Source: Spiribacter vilamensis
Lineage (GTDB): Bacteria; Pseudomonadota; Gammaproteobacteria; Nitrococcales; Nitrococcaceae
NCBI RefSeq assembly: GCF_004217415.1
Contig: NZ_SHLI01000001.1
Coordinates: 1 to 64,000 of the forward strand
Reading direction: 5' to 3'
Length of the DNA: 64,000 bases
How positions within the stretch are numbered: the first letter of the stretch is position 1; each line of letters starts with the position of its first letter. The notes under the pieces are model-generated. The model made no database searches. It was not told where the DNA came from and worked only from the letters and a program-made list of their open reading frames with translations. A program made the position numbers and the translations under genes. Of this stretch, positions 18,958 to 27,113 are shown in pieces.

Positions 18958-20678
18958 CGGACCTGATCCCGCCCTACGGCGGCACACTCAAGGATCTGAG
19001 GCTGGACGAAGCGGCCGCGCAATCGGTCAAGGCCGACGCGGTGGACTATCCGAGCTGGGACCTGACCGAGCGCCAGCTCTGCGATCTGGAGCTCCTCGCC
19101 AACGGGGGCTTCTCGCCCCTCGAGGGCTTCATGAATCAGCGCGACTACGATCGCGTGGTCAGCGACATGCGGCTCGCCGACGGCACACTCTGGCCGGTGC
19201 CAATCACCCTCGACGTGAGCGAGGCGTTCGCGGCCGCGATCGACACCAGCGATCGGGTGGCCCTGCGCGATCCGGAGGGCGTCATCCTCGCGATCCTGAC
19301 CGTCTCTGATATCTGGCGGCCCGACCGCGAGCGCGAGGCCGAGCAGGTCTTCGGCACCCGCGATCCGGCGCATCCGGCGGTCACCTGGCTGCGCGATCAG
19401 AGCCATCCCGTCTATGTAGGCGGTCGGATCGAGGCGCTGGACCTGCCGGGGCACTACGATTTCACGCACCTGCGCCTGACCCCGGCCGAGCTGCGTGAGC
19501 GCTTCCGGCGCAATGGCTGGCGCCGCATCGTCGCGTTTCAGACCCGTAACCCCATGCACCGCGCCCATGTCGAGCTGACCTTCCTGGCCGCCCGCCAGGC
19601 CGAGGCCAATCTGCTGATCCACCCGGTGGTGGGTATGACCAAGCCCGGCGATGTCGATCACTACTCCCGCGTGCGCTGCTATGAGCATGTGCTGCACAAA
19701 TACCCCGAGCAGACCACGGCGCTGTCGCTGCTGCCGCTCGCAATGCGCATGGGTGGACCGCGGGAGGCGATCTGGCATGCGATTATCCGCCGCAACTACG
19801 GCTGTACCCATCTCATCGTCGGCCGTGACCATGCCGGCCCGGGCAAGGACAGCCACGGCGAGGAGATCTACGGCCCCTACGACGCTCAGGAGATGGTGAC
19901 CCGTTATGCCGACGAGCTGGGCATCCAGATGGTGCCGTTCCGGATGATGGTCTATGTGCAGGAGCGGGCCGGCTATGCGCCGATCGACGAGGTGGACGAG
20001 TCGACCGAGACGGTGATGAACATCTCCGGCACCGAATTCCGCCGGCGCATGCGCGAGGGCCTCGAGATCCCCGACTGGTTCGGTTACCCGGAGGTGGTCG
20101 AGGAGCTCCGCAAGACCTTCCCGCCGCGCGCGAAGCAGGGGCTGACGCTATTCTTTACCGGGTTATCCGGATCGGGGAAGTCGACCATCGCCAACGCGGT
20201 CATGGTCAAATTGATGGAGCGGGGCGGACGCCCGGTAACGCTGCTCGACGGCGACCGGGTCCGCAAGCATCTTTCCAGCGAACTGGGATTTTCCAAGGCC
20301 CATCGTGATCTCAATATTCGTCGCATCGGTTTTGTCGCGGCCGAGATCACTCGTAACGGTGGCGTGGCCATCTGCGCGCCCATCGCGCCCTACACCGCCA
20401 CCCGCAACGCCGTGCGCGAGATGGTCGAATCGGCGAACGGCGGGTTCCTCGAGATCCATGTCGCGACGCCGCTCGAGGAATGCGAACGACGCGACCGCAA
20501 GGGACTCTATGCCCAGGCGCGGGCCGGTCAGATCACCGGGTTTACCGGCATCGATGATCCCTACGAGGCGCCCGAGACACCGGAGCTGCGGATCGATACC
20601 ACCGACTGCACGGTGGAGGAGGCCGCCCAGCAGGTCCTGCTCAAGATCGAGGCCATGGGGTTCATGGACCTGCAGTGA
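18954..20678 (+). CDS. Bifunctional sulfate adenylyltransferase / APS kinase
   Basis: 574 residues from the ATG at 18954. Residues 1-385 are ATP sulfurylase (Sat type) with the nucleotide-binding QTRNPMHRAH (196-205) and GRDHAGPGKDSHG (290-302). Residues 395-574 are APS kinase (CysC) with Walker [10 protein letters not shown] (403-411) and DGDRVRKHLSSELGFSKAHR. The fusion makes PAPS from sulfate and ATP for assimilation or sulfation. It is unlike the heterodimeric CysDN plus CysC of E. coli. It overlaps the upstream MFS gene by four bases and sits between that gene and ssb, which are normally adjacent in related genomes. No cys genes are nearby. Confidence 0.95.
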   Translation: MTDLIPPYGGTLKDLRLDEAAAQSVKADAVDYPSWDLTERQLCDLELLANGGFSPLEGFMNQRDYDRVVSDMRLADGTLWPVPITLDVSEAFAAAIDTSDRVALRDPEGVILAILTVSDIWRPDREREAEQVFGTRDPAHPAVTWLRDQSHPVYVGGRIEALDLPGHYDFTHLRLTPAELRERFRRNGWRRIVAFQTRNPMHRAHVELTFLAARQAEANLLIHPVVGMTKPGDVDHYSRVRCYEHVLHKYPEQTTALSLLPLAMRMGGPREAIWHAIIRRNYGCTHLIVGRDHAGPGKDSHGEEIYGPYDAQEMVTRYADELGIQMVPFRMMVYVQERAGYAPIDEVDESTETVMNISGTEFRRRMREGLEIPDWFGYPEVVEELRKTFPPRAKQGLTLFFTGLSGSGKSTIANAVMVKLMERGGRPVTLLDGDRVRKHLSSELGFSKAHRDLNIRRIGFVAAEITRNGGVAICAPIAPYTATRNAVREMVESANGGFLEIHVATPLEECERRDRKGLYAQARAGQITGFTGIDDPYEAPETPELRIDTTDCTVEEAAQQVLLKIEAMGFMDLQ

Positions 20679-20697
20679 CCACCGGTCGGCCGGGCAT

Positions 20698-20725
20698 TTG
20701 GTCGGCGGTCGTGAACGGGTAGAGT
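20698..20725 (+). promoter_or_regulatory. Weak candidate promoter of ssb
   Basis: TTGGTC (20698-20703) and TAGAGT (20720-20725) with a 16-base spacer in the 105-base gap before ssb. Match to consensus is poor (three and four of six). The sat-cysC stop is just upstream and no terminator is seen, so read-through is also possible. Confidence 0.25.
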
Positions 20726-20783
20726 GGCAACACATGGCGGCGGTCACATCGACCCCGCCCCATCAGTCAACGGAGGCAGCGTC

Positions 20784-21263
20784 ATGGCACGTGGAGTCAA
20801 CAAGGTCATTCTTATCGGCAATCTCGGCGCCGATCCCGAGGTGCGCTATTCGGCGGCGGGAAGCGCCATTACCAACGCGCGACTCGCCACCACCGATCAG
20901 TGGAAGGACCGCCAGACCGGCGAGCAGCAGGAAAAGACGGAATGGCACCGGATCGTGTTCTTCGGTCGGCTGGCGGAGATCTCCGGTGAGTACCTGAAAA
21001 AGGGCTCGAAGATCTTCGTCGAGGGCCGGCTGCAGACCCGCAAGTGGCAGGGTCAGGACGGTACGGACAAGTTCACGACCGAGATCGTGGCGAACGACAT
21101 GCAGATGCTCGATGGCGCCGGTGGCGGCGGCATGGGTGGCGGAAGCATGGGCGGTGGCGCTGGCAGCGGCATGAAGCAGGGTGCCCCGGCACCGGCCGCC
21201 AGTCAGGAACCGGCTCCACAGACGGCGCCGGTGGATGATTTCGACGACGACATCCCGTTCTAG
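20784..21263 (+). CDS. ssb: Single-stranded DNA-binding protein
   Basis: 159 residues from the ATG at 20784, which has CGGAGG 7 bases upstream; an upstream in-frame ATG at 20724 has no homology. The OB fold covers about residues 1-110 ([20 protein letters not shown] at the start), then a glycine-rich linker, and the acidic tip DDFDDDIPF, the docking site for exonuclease I, RecO, PriA and other partners. SSB coats single-stranded DNA in replication and repair. The gene ends in an intrinsic terminator. Confidence 0.98.
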   Translation: MARGVNKVILIGNLGADPEVRYSAAGSAITNARLATTDQWKDRQTGEQQEKTEWHRIVFFGRLAEISGEYLKKGSKIFVEGRLQTRKWQGQDGTDKFTTEIVANDMQMLDGAGGGGMGGGSMGGGAGSGMKQGAPAPAASQEPAPQTAPVDDFDDDIPF

Positions 21264-21298
21264 TCGCCACTTCATCCTCTTTTGTAGCAGATTCCTCC

Positions 21299-21327
21299 GA
21301 AGCCCCTGATGTCCCTGGGGCTTCTTT
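21299..21327 (+). terminator. Intrinsic terminator after ssb
   Basis: GAAGCCCC (21299-21306) pairs perfectly with GGGGCTTC (21317-21324) around a ten-base loop, followed by TTT. The U tract is short, but the 8-bp stem and the position 35 bases after the ssb stop support termination. Confidence 0.8.
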
Positions 21328-21339
21328 GCTTCCGGGACA

Positions 21340-22566
21340 ATGCGTCCAATGCTGACATCCAACCGCATCAAGGCCATCTGCGCCGCACGCATCCTATTGT
21401 TCGCGACCTTCATGACGGTGGCGGCCTGCATCCCCGTATTGATTGACGCCTGGGGGCTTAGTGGCGCTGCGGCCGGCGCCATCGTCTCCAGCTTTACGGC
21501 CGGCTATGCCGTGTCGCTATTTGTCTTCGGCTGGGCGGCGGATCATTTCGGCGCCCGTCGCATGGTTGAAATCTCCGCGGTGGCGGCCGCCATCACCAGT
21601 GCGGCCTTCGGATTCCTGGCGACGGACTGGTGGTCGGCGATGCTGCTGTACGGGGCAATCGGTCTGGCCCAGGGCGGCGTGTATACCCCCCTGATAATCG
21701 TGTTCTCCGACGAGGTGCCCACCGAACGTCGTGGCAAGGCGATGGGATGGCTGATTGCCTCTACCTCCGTGGGGTACGCCGTCTCGCTGGGTCTCTCGGC
21801 CGTGGGGATCGGCCTGGCGGGCTGGCAGGGGGCGTTTATGCTGACCGGCCTGTTACCGACGGCCGGCGCGGCGATCCTCGTCATCGCCCTGCGCGAATTA
21901 CCCAACCGGGTCCATGAGCGGCCCCCCCGTGCCCGACTGACCGAGGAGGTGGTGGGCAACCGCGGGGCGCGGCTGCTGATTACTGGCTACGTGGCCCATA
22001 ACTGGGAGCTGCTCGGCATGTGGGCATGGCTCCCGGCCTTCCTGGCTGCCGGCTTTGCCGTGAAGGGCGGCGAGCTGGCCGGGGCCAGCATCGCCGGTGC
22101 CTGGCTGGGCGGCGGGTTGCACCTGTTCGGCGCCACGGCCGCGCTCTCCATGGGGCATCTCTCGGATCGTACCGGGCAACGTCCCCTGCTGGTGGCGCTG
22201 GCGCTCCTTGGTGCGACGCTTTCGTTCACCATCGGATGGCTAGTGGTCGCCCCACCGATCCTGCTCGTCCCGCTGGCTCTGGCCTACGCCTTCGTCTGCC
22301 TGGGTGACTCGCCCATCCTCACCACGGCACTCGCCGAGCGTATCCGCCCCGGCTATCTCGGCGTCACTCTCGCTTGGCGCAGTCTGGCGGGTTTCAGCGC
22401 GGGGGCACTGGCGCCGGCCGCCTTCGGTGCAATGCTGGACCTGATCCGCTCCGCCGGCGGGGGCACAGTGATGGCCTGGGGTGGCAGTTTTCTACTACTG
22501 GGCCTCGGCGGCGCCATCGCCAGCGTCTGCGCCCTCCGCCTGCCTCCCGCCGGAGAGCAAAGATAA
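21340..22566 (+). CDS. Major facilitator superfamily transporter
   Basis: 408 residues with about 12 membrane helices. Motif A-like segment GWAADHFGARRMVEI lies between helices 2 and 3; the fourth-helix region has GAIGLAQGGVYTPLIIVFSD. Substrate unknown; the general look is of a small-molecule or cyanate/nitrate-type MFS carrier, but I cannot assign it. The ATG at 21340 is only 12 bases after the ssb terminator and lacks a good RBS; ATG 21349 is an alternative. The last 23 codons lie in a 69-base direct repeat whose second copy sits 439 bases downstream beyond the higA-like gene. Confidence 0.85.
   Translation: MRPMLTSNRIKAICAARILLFATFMTVAACIPVLIDAWGLSGAAAGAIVSSFTAGYAVSLFVFGWAADHFGARRMVEISAVAAAITSAAFGFLATDWWSAMLLYGAIGLAQGGVYTPLIIVFSDEVPTERRGKAMGWLIASTSVGYAVSLGLSAVGIGLAGWQGAFMLTGLLPTAGAAILVIALRELPNRVHERPPRARLTEEVVGNRGARLLITGYVAHNWELLGMWAWLPAFLAAGFAVKGGELAGASIAGAWLGGGLHLFGATAALSMGHLSDRTGQRPLLVALALLGATLSFTIGWLVVAPPILLVPLALAYAFVCLGDSPILTTALAERIRPGYLGVTLAWRSLAGFSAGALAPAAFGAMLDLIRSAGGGTVMAWGGSFLLLGLGGAIASVCALRLPPAGEQR
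22483..22551 (+). repeat. Direct repeat, copy 1 (3' end of MFS gene)
   Basis: Bases 22483-22551 match 22922-22990 at 61 of 69 positions by eye, with an uninterrupted 39-base identity at 22504-22542. The offset is exactly 439 bases with no gap. Here the repeat encodes the end of the MFS transporter (LGGAIASVCALRL). Confidence 0.9.
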
Positions 22567-22595
22567 GCTCGTCGATTACCATTAGGGAGTACCCC

Positions 22596-22910
22596 ATGCG
22601 CGAGATTGATCCGGTAACCCCGGGCGAGTTGCTGAAGGAGGAATTCCTCGACCCTATGGGGCTCTCTCAGTTTCGCCTCGCCAGGGAAATCGGCGTGCCG
22701 GCGCAGCGTATCGGGCAGATCATTGCGGGAAAACGCTCCGTAACGGCCGACACCGATTTGCGACTGTGTCGGTTCTTCGGGTTGAGCAATGGTTACTGGC
22801 TCCGGGCGCAGGCGGCGTACGACACTGAAGTGACGGAGGAAGCGCTGGCCGATCAGCTGAGCCGTATCCGGCCCTGGAACACAGACTTACCCAGGGACCA
22901 CGGGGCATAG
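22596..22910 (+). CDS. HigA-family antitoxin, apparently without its toxin
   Basis: 104 residues from the ATG at 22596 with a GGGAG RBS. It starts MREIDPVTPGELLKEEFLDP and has an XRE helix-turn-helix at about residues 22-50 (GLSQFRLAREIGVPAQRIGQ, then IIAGKRSVTADT), then RFFGLSNGYWLRAQAAYDTE, the full signature of HigA/VapI-type antitoxins that bind the higBA promoter and the HigB RNase. Only 29 bases separate it from the MFS gene, so there is no room for higB upstream, and nothing toxin-like follows. Function is inferred: an orphan antitoxin or a regulator. It lies between the two copies of the direct repeat. Confidence 0.88.
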   Translation: MREIDPVTPGELLKEEFLDPMGLSQFRLAREIGVPAQRIGQIIAGKRSVTADTDLRLCRFFGLSNGYWLRAQAAYDTEVTEEALADQLSRIRPWNTDLPRDHGA

Positions 22911-22921
22911 TCTACCAAGAC

Positions 22922-23002
22922 GGTAGCTCTCCACTACTGCGTCTCGGCGGCGCCATCGCCAGCGTCTGCGCCCTCCGCCTGACTTCCGCCAACCGGGTCT
23001 GA
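22922..23002 (+). pseudogene. 3' fragment of an MFS transporter gene (repeat copy 2)
   Basis: Read on the plus strand this stretch encodes GSSPLLRLGGAIASVCALRL followed by TSANRV and a TGA stop at 23000-23002, against GSFLLLGLGGAIASVCALRL in the intact transporter 439 bases upstream. It has no start codon and no upstream coding, so it is a remnant. Bases 22922-22990 are copy 2 of the direct repeat. On the minus strand most of it encodes the C-terminus of the acyl ligase. Confidence 0.6.
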
Positions 23003-25636
23003 CGCCGTAGTGCTCGGCCCCAGTGCCGCCATTGCCTGACTGACCGAGTCAACGATCACCCGGCTGTCCTCGCCGTAATCCTCGGGTAACAGCGGCTCGC
23101 CGATGCGAATTCGGATGGTGCCCCGCTGCGGGATGAGCTGACCGACGGGCAGCACCGAGTCCGTCCCGTCGATCCAGACCGGCACCACTGGGACGGGATG
23201 CGCCGCGAGCAGGAGGCCGATGCCCGGGCGCAGGGGTTGTAGCTCGCCATCCCGGCCGCGCTGTCCCTCCGGGAACCAGACCAGGGAATGGCCGCGTTGC
23301 AGCGTCGCGGTGGCCAGCGCCAGGCTCCGTTGCGGTGCTGCCCCCGGATCGATGGGCAGAATCCGCGCGATATGGCTGAAGCCCCGGCGCAGGGCCGACG
23401 AAAACAACAGCCCCGTCCACCCGGCCCAGAACAGCGGCTCGATCTGGCGGCGGGTCAGGCTGTCGGTGAGGGCGACGGGGTCGTAGGCGCTGATATGCCG
23501 GGGCGTGATGAGGAACGGACCGTTCTGCGGCCACTCCCCCTCGACCTCGATATGCGCGAAGCGCCGATTGATGGCCCGGCAGCCACCCAGGGCCAGCCTG
23601 GCCGTAGCGTAGCGGAACGGGCCGCGGGGCGTCAGCAGTTGCTTTGATGACTCATCGAGCAGTGCCTCCGGTGCGGCCAGCTGCTCGATCAGCGTTGTCG
23701 GTCCCTCCCCGGTACCCGCGATCGCGGCGGGGTCGGCCTGAATCACCTCCTGGAGGAGGTCACGCACGGTCTCCACCCGGCCGATGGCGGCATCGTCGAG
23801 CTCGATCCCGGCCTGATCGCGCAGTCCCAGGCCCAGATCCATCCAGCCGAGGGAGTCGAGCCCCAGGTCCTGATGGAGTCGGCTGTCCGGAGTGAGCCGT
23901 TTGTTCGCGAAACGCTCGGCAAGATACTCCCAGGTGGCCAGGGCCGCCTCGTCGGCCAGCAGGGCCTGGTCCTCCGGCGCCATGGCTTCGGCGTCGATCG
24001 GTGCCTGGAGTGTCTCTGGCTGCTCTTCGCCGAGGCTGTCGAAAAGCGTCGCCAGGTGGGGACGGCGCAGTTTGCCAAGGCGGGTCCGGGGCAGGGGATC
24101 GACGCTCAGCCGGATCTCGCCCACCGCGTGATGGGCCGGGAGATCGGCCCGGGCGGCACGGAGCGCGGCATTGACTCGCTCTTGCCGTGCGTCCGGCGAA
24201 TCATCCGTGTCGGCGGCCACGATCACGGCGGCGAGCCGACCGTCGCGCGCCAGGACCCCCGCCTCGCGGATGGCCGGCTGGGCGTTCAACACCCGCTCGA
24301 TACGTTCCGGGTCGATGTTCTCACCGCCCGAGAGCACGACGGTGGATGAGAGTCGACCGCTGAGATGCAGGTAACCGTCATCGTCGATCTGGCCACCATC
24401 CCCGGTGCGGAACCAGCCCTCGGCGTCGAAGATTTCGTCGTTGGGTACAACGCTATGCCGGTAACCGGTGAAGACGTTCGGGCCCCGGGCACGAACCTCG
24501 CCATCGACAATGCGCAGCGACACGCCGGGCAGCGGGCGACCCGCGGTCTCGAGTCGTCCATCGCCCGGGGCGTTGAGGGTGAGGATCGGTGCCGTCTCGG
24601 TCAGGCCGTAGCCACTCGCGAGCCTCCAGCCCAGGCCCTGAAGACGTCGGGCAATGGTCGGATCCAGTGCCGCACCGCCGTTCACCGCCAGGCGCAACGA
24701 GGGTGCGAGGCGCTTCATGACCGGTCGGAACAGCCAACGCCCGATCGGCCAGCCGAGACGTGCCTGGAGCCGCTGGCAGGTGTCGACGCTGGCATGGAAG
24801 AGCCGTTGCCGCCAGGGCTGCTGGCCGCCCAGGCGTGCCTCGAGCCGACTCCACAGCGCTTCGTAGAGCCGCGGGACGCCGAGCAGGATGGTCGCGCGGC
24901 CCGCCCGCAGGGCCTCGGCGATGCGCGGGCCCACCAGTGAGCGCGGCAGGATCAGCGTCGCGCCAGTGCCCATCACCGTGAGTAGCCCGACGCTGAACGG
25001 ATAGACGTGATGCAGCGGCAGGGGTAACAGCACCCGGTCTTCCGGCCCGGCGATACGCTCTTCGAGCAGGGCGCGAACGTTGCTGACCAGATTGGCGTGG
25101 GTGAGCGGCACGCCCTTCGGTGGGCCGGTTGTCCCCGAGGTGTAGAACAGGGTGGCAATGTCGGCGGCATCGGGGTCGTCGCGCGGCGCCGAGTCGGCAG
25201 GCTCATCGTCCGTCACTGTCAGCGACAGTGAGTCGATCTCGATGACGGGCGCCGTGGGCGATGGTTCCGGCAGGGCGGCGCGCAGCGCCCGGGTGATGTA
25301 GATCCGTGCCGGATCGGCGTCGGCGATGACGTGGGCGAGGTCTTCGCGGCCCATCTGGGCGTCCACCGGGACCAGGACGGCCCCGTGCATCAGGGTGGCG
25401 AGGGCGATGACGATCCACTCGACGCCGTTGGGCGCCTGAATCAGCACCCGGTCGCCGCGACCGATCCCGGCATCGCCCAGGGTCTGTGCATGGGCCTCGG
25501 CCATGGCCAGCAGGCGCTGCCGCTCAAGGGTCACCGGCCCTTTGGCCGTATAAGCGATCAAAGCGGCCTTCTGCGCGCTCCCCGGTGCCGTTCGGAGGAG
25601 GGCGGGGATTGTCAGGCGCTCGGCGTCGGCCGCCAT
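22934..25636 (-). CDS. AMP-dependent acyl ligase - acyl carrier - acyltransferase fusion
   Basis: 900 residues. Residues 1-530 are an ANL adenylating enzyme: FYTSGTTGPPKG (164-175), YGLTET (343-348), RTGD (410-413) and a catalytic-type lysine in TRLGK (522). Residues 555-640 are a carrier domain with the phosphopantetheine serine in GLDSL (S595). Residues 690-870 are a PlsC-type acyltransferase with the HX4D motif HISAYD (714-719) and FPEGQRG (788-794). It should activate a fatty acid, hold it on its own carrier and pass it to a lysophospholipid or other acceptor; the acceptor is unknown. It resembles Aas in content but has the acyltransferase at the C-terminus. It starts one base after the HAD gene. 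The last 19 codons are in repeat copy 2. Confidence 0.9.
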   Translation of the reverse strand: MAADAERLTIPALLRTAPGSAQKAALIAYTAKGPVTLERQRLLAMAEAHAQTLGDAGIGRGDRVLIQAPNGVEWIVIALATLMHGAVLVPVDAQMGREDLAHVIADADPARIYITRALRAALPEPSPTAPVIEIDSLSLTVTDDEPADSAPRDDPDAADIATLFYTSGTTGPPKGVPLTHANLVSNVRALLEERIAGPEDRVLLPLPLHHVYPFSVGLLTVMGTGATLILPRSLVGPRIAEALRAGRATILLGVPRLYEALWSRLEARLGGQQPWRQRLFHASVDTCQRLQARLGWPIGRWLFRPVMKRLAPSLRLAVNGGAALDPTIARRLQGLGWRLASGYGLTETAPILTLNAPGDGRLETAGRPLPGVSLRIVDGEVRARGPNVFTGYRHSVVPNDEIFDAEGWFRTGDGGQIDDDGYLHLSGRLSSTVVLSGGENIDPERIERVLNAQPAIREAGVLARDGRLAAVIVAADTDDSPDARQERVNAALRAARADLPAHHAVGEIRLSVDPLPRTRLGKLRRPHLATLFDSLGEEQPETLQAPIDAEAMAPEDQALLADEAALATWEYLAERFANKRLTPDSRLHQDLGLDSLGWMDLGLGLRDQAGIELDDAAIGRVETVRDLLQEVIQADPAAIAGTGEGPTTLIEQLAAPEALLDESSKQLLTPRGPFRYATARLALGGCRAINRRFAHIEVEGEWPQNGPFLITPRHISAYDPVALTDSLTRRQIEPLFWAGWTGLLFSSALRRGFSHIARILPIDPGAAPQRSLALATATLQRGHSLVWFPEGQRGRDGELQPLRPGIGLLLAAHPVPVVPVWIDGTDSVLPVGQLIPQRGTIRIRIGEPLLPEDYGEDSRVIVDSVSQAMAALGPSTTASDPVGGSQAEGADAGDGAAETQ

Positions 25637-25637
25637 C

Positions 25638-26237
25638 TCAGCGCAGTCCCCGGTAGGTTGCGTGATCGGCCAGTGCCAGCATCTCGGTGTCCCCCGCGGT
25701 GTCGCCGTAGGCATAGATCGGATGATACTCGGCGGGGTCGAGCAATGCCCGCAGGCGCTCGACTTTCTCCGGGCCGCGACAGTTGCGGCCCGCCAGATCG
25801 CCGGTGAGCCGACCGTTGCGGCGCTCCATGTGTGTTGCCAGCAGCTCGATGCCGAGGGAGTCGGTCCAGGGCCGCAGCCATTCGCTGATGGATGCCGATA
25901 TGACCACCACCCGATGGCCGGCCTGGCGGTGCCAGTCGAGTCGCTCCCGGGCCAGGGGTCGGAGTAGCGAATCGAGGTGATTGAGCGCGTAGTCCCGGCC
26001 GATGGCCCGGAACGTCTCGTCCGCCATCCCGCCGAAGAAGTGGCGTAGCAGATGGACTTTGGCGTGATCGCGATGGACGGCGCCCACCGGCACGCCCAGC
26101 AGCGACGGGGCAAGACTCACACTCGCGGCGAGGCAGCGCGTGACACCGAACTGCCTGAGCAACAGGTCGCTGAGCGTATCCCGTCGAGTCAGCGTTCCAT
26201 CCATATCAAACAGGGCCAGAGGGCCGGAATCGGGCAT
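25638..26237 (-). CDS. HAD-IB family phosphatase
   Basis: 199 residues from the ATG at 26237, preceded by AGGGAG. Motif I is FDMDGTLT (D11, D13), motif II the serine in VVISAS, and motif III the lysine/aspartates around YAYGDTAGDTEM near the end, so the catalytic set of a SerB-like (subfamily IB) hydrolase is complete. The FGV..CLAASVSLAPSLLGVPVG segment is the helical cap. Substrate is unknown; phosphoserine, lysophosphatidate or another phosphomonoester are possible. It is the first gene of a two-gene unit with the acyl ligase, one base apart, which suggests a role in lipid phosphate metabolism. Confidence 0.9.
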   Translation of the reverse strand: MPDSGPLALFDMDGTLTRRDTLSDLLLRQFGVTRCLAASVSLAPSLLGVPVGAVHRDHAKVHLLRHFFGGMADETFRAIGRDYALNHLDSLLRPLARERLDWHRQAGHRVVVISASISEWLRPWTDSLGIELLATHMERRNGRLTGDLAGRNCRGPEKVERLRALLDPAEYHPIYAYGDTAGDTEMLALADHATYRGLR

Positions 26238-26283
26238 GATGGGCTCCCTGTAAATCAACCCGCATTCTGCCGCGACTGCGACC

Positions 26284-26297
26284 TGAATGTACATTCA
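26284..26297. promoter_or_regulatory. Perfect 14-base palindrome, candidate operator
   Basis: TGAATGTACATTCA is a perfect palindrome in the 146-base gap between the divergent HAD and deoD genes, 47 bases from the HAD start and 87 from the deoD start. Such a site fits a dimeric repressor or activator, but no regulator is known. Confidence 0.4.
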
Positions 26298-26383
26298 CCG
26301 GCGCTAATGGCTGGCCAGTCGCCGGCGGGGTGGGTACAGTTTCAAGGTTTTAATATTCACGCAATCGCAAAGGAGCGAACCCC

Positions 26384-27097
26384 ATGGCGACCCCGCATAT
26401 CAGTGCCGAGCCAGGCGATTTTGCCGACACCGTCCTCATGCCGGGTGATCCCCTGCGCGCGAAGGTCATCGCCGACAACTACCTCGACGATGTCCGCGAA
26501 GTCACCAACACCCGCAACATGCTTGGCTACACGGGACGCTATGGCGATACGCCGGTCTCGGTCATGGGCTCGGGGATGGGCATTCCGTCGATGTCGATCT
26601 ACGCCTTCGAGCTCTACACCCAGTACGAGGTGGAGAAGATTATCCGTGTCGGGACCTGCGGTGGTATCAGCCCGGCGGTGAAGGTGCGGGACATCATTGT
26701 GGCGATGGGCGCGTCCACTGACTCGAGCGTCAATCGCACCCGCCTGGATGGCGACGATTTCGCGGCGATCGCCGACTACGGCCTGCTCGAGGCGACAGTC
26801 AATGCGGCGCGTGCCGCCGGCGCCACGCCTCGCGTCGGTAATGTCTTTTCTTCGGAGCTCTTCTACAACCCGCGGGCGAACTTCTTCGACACGCTGAAGG
26901 CCCACGGCATCCTTGCCGTGGAGATGGAGGCCGCCGGGCTCTATGGTGTAGCGGCCGAAACCGGCAAGCGGGCGGTCAGCGTGCTGACGGTCAGCGATCA
27001 TGTCGTGACCGGGGCATCCACCAGTGCCGATGAGCGCCAGAACAGCTTCCAGGAAATGATGCAGGTGGCTCTGGAAGCCGCCGCGCACACCAACTGA
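26384..27097 (+). CDS. deoD: Purine-nucleoside phosphorylase, DeoD type
   Basis: 237 residues, the hexameric bacterial form. [20 protein letters not shown] with the phosphate-binding GDP(L)RAK, the [20 protein letters not shown] segment, [11 protein letters not shown] and the catalytic aspartate in TVSDHVVTG are present. It cleaves purine (deoxy)nucleosides with phosphate in salvage. AAAGGAG is a good RBS. No other deo gene is nearby; ugd follows after 16 bases on the same strand. Confidence 0.96.
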   Translation: MATPHISAEPGDFADTVLMPGDPLRAKVIADNYLDDVREVTNTRNMLGYTGRYGDTPVSVMGSGMGIPSMSIYAFELYTQYEVEKIIRVGTCGGISPAVKVRDIIVAMGASTDSSVNRTRLDGDDFAAIADYGLLEATVNAARAAGATPRVGNVFSSELFYNPRANFFDTLKAHGILAVEMEAAGLYGVAAETGKRAVSVLTVSDHVVTGASTSADERQNSFQEMMQVALEAAAHTN

Positions 27098-27113
27098 TCA
27101 CGCGGAGGCAGGG

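Noticed and set aside
17635-18987. A 450-codon open frame on the minus strand opposite the MFS and sat-cysC genes
   Set aside because: It is antisense to clear coding sequence, rich in Gln, Arg and Asp from GC-biased codons, has no family similarity, and is a shadow frame. The same applies to the long antisense frames at 2121-3026, 36969-38321, 39208-40911 and 45709-47241.
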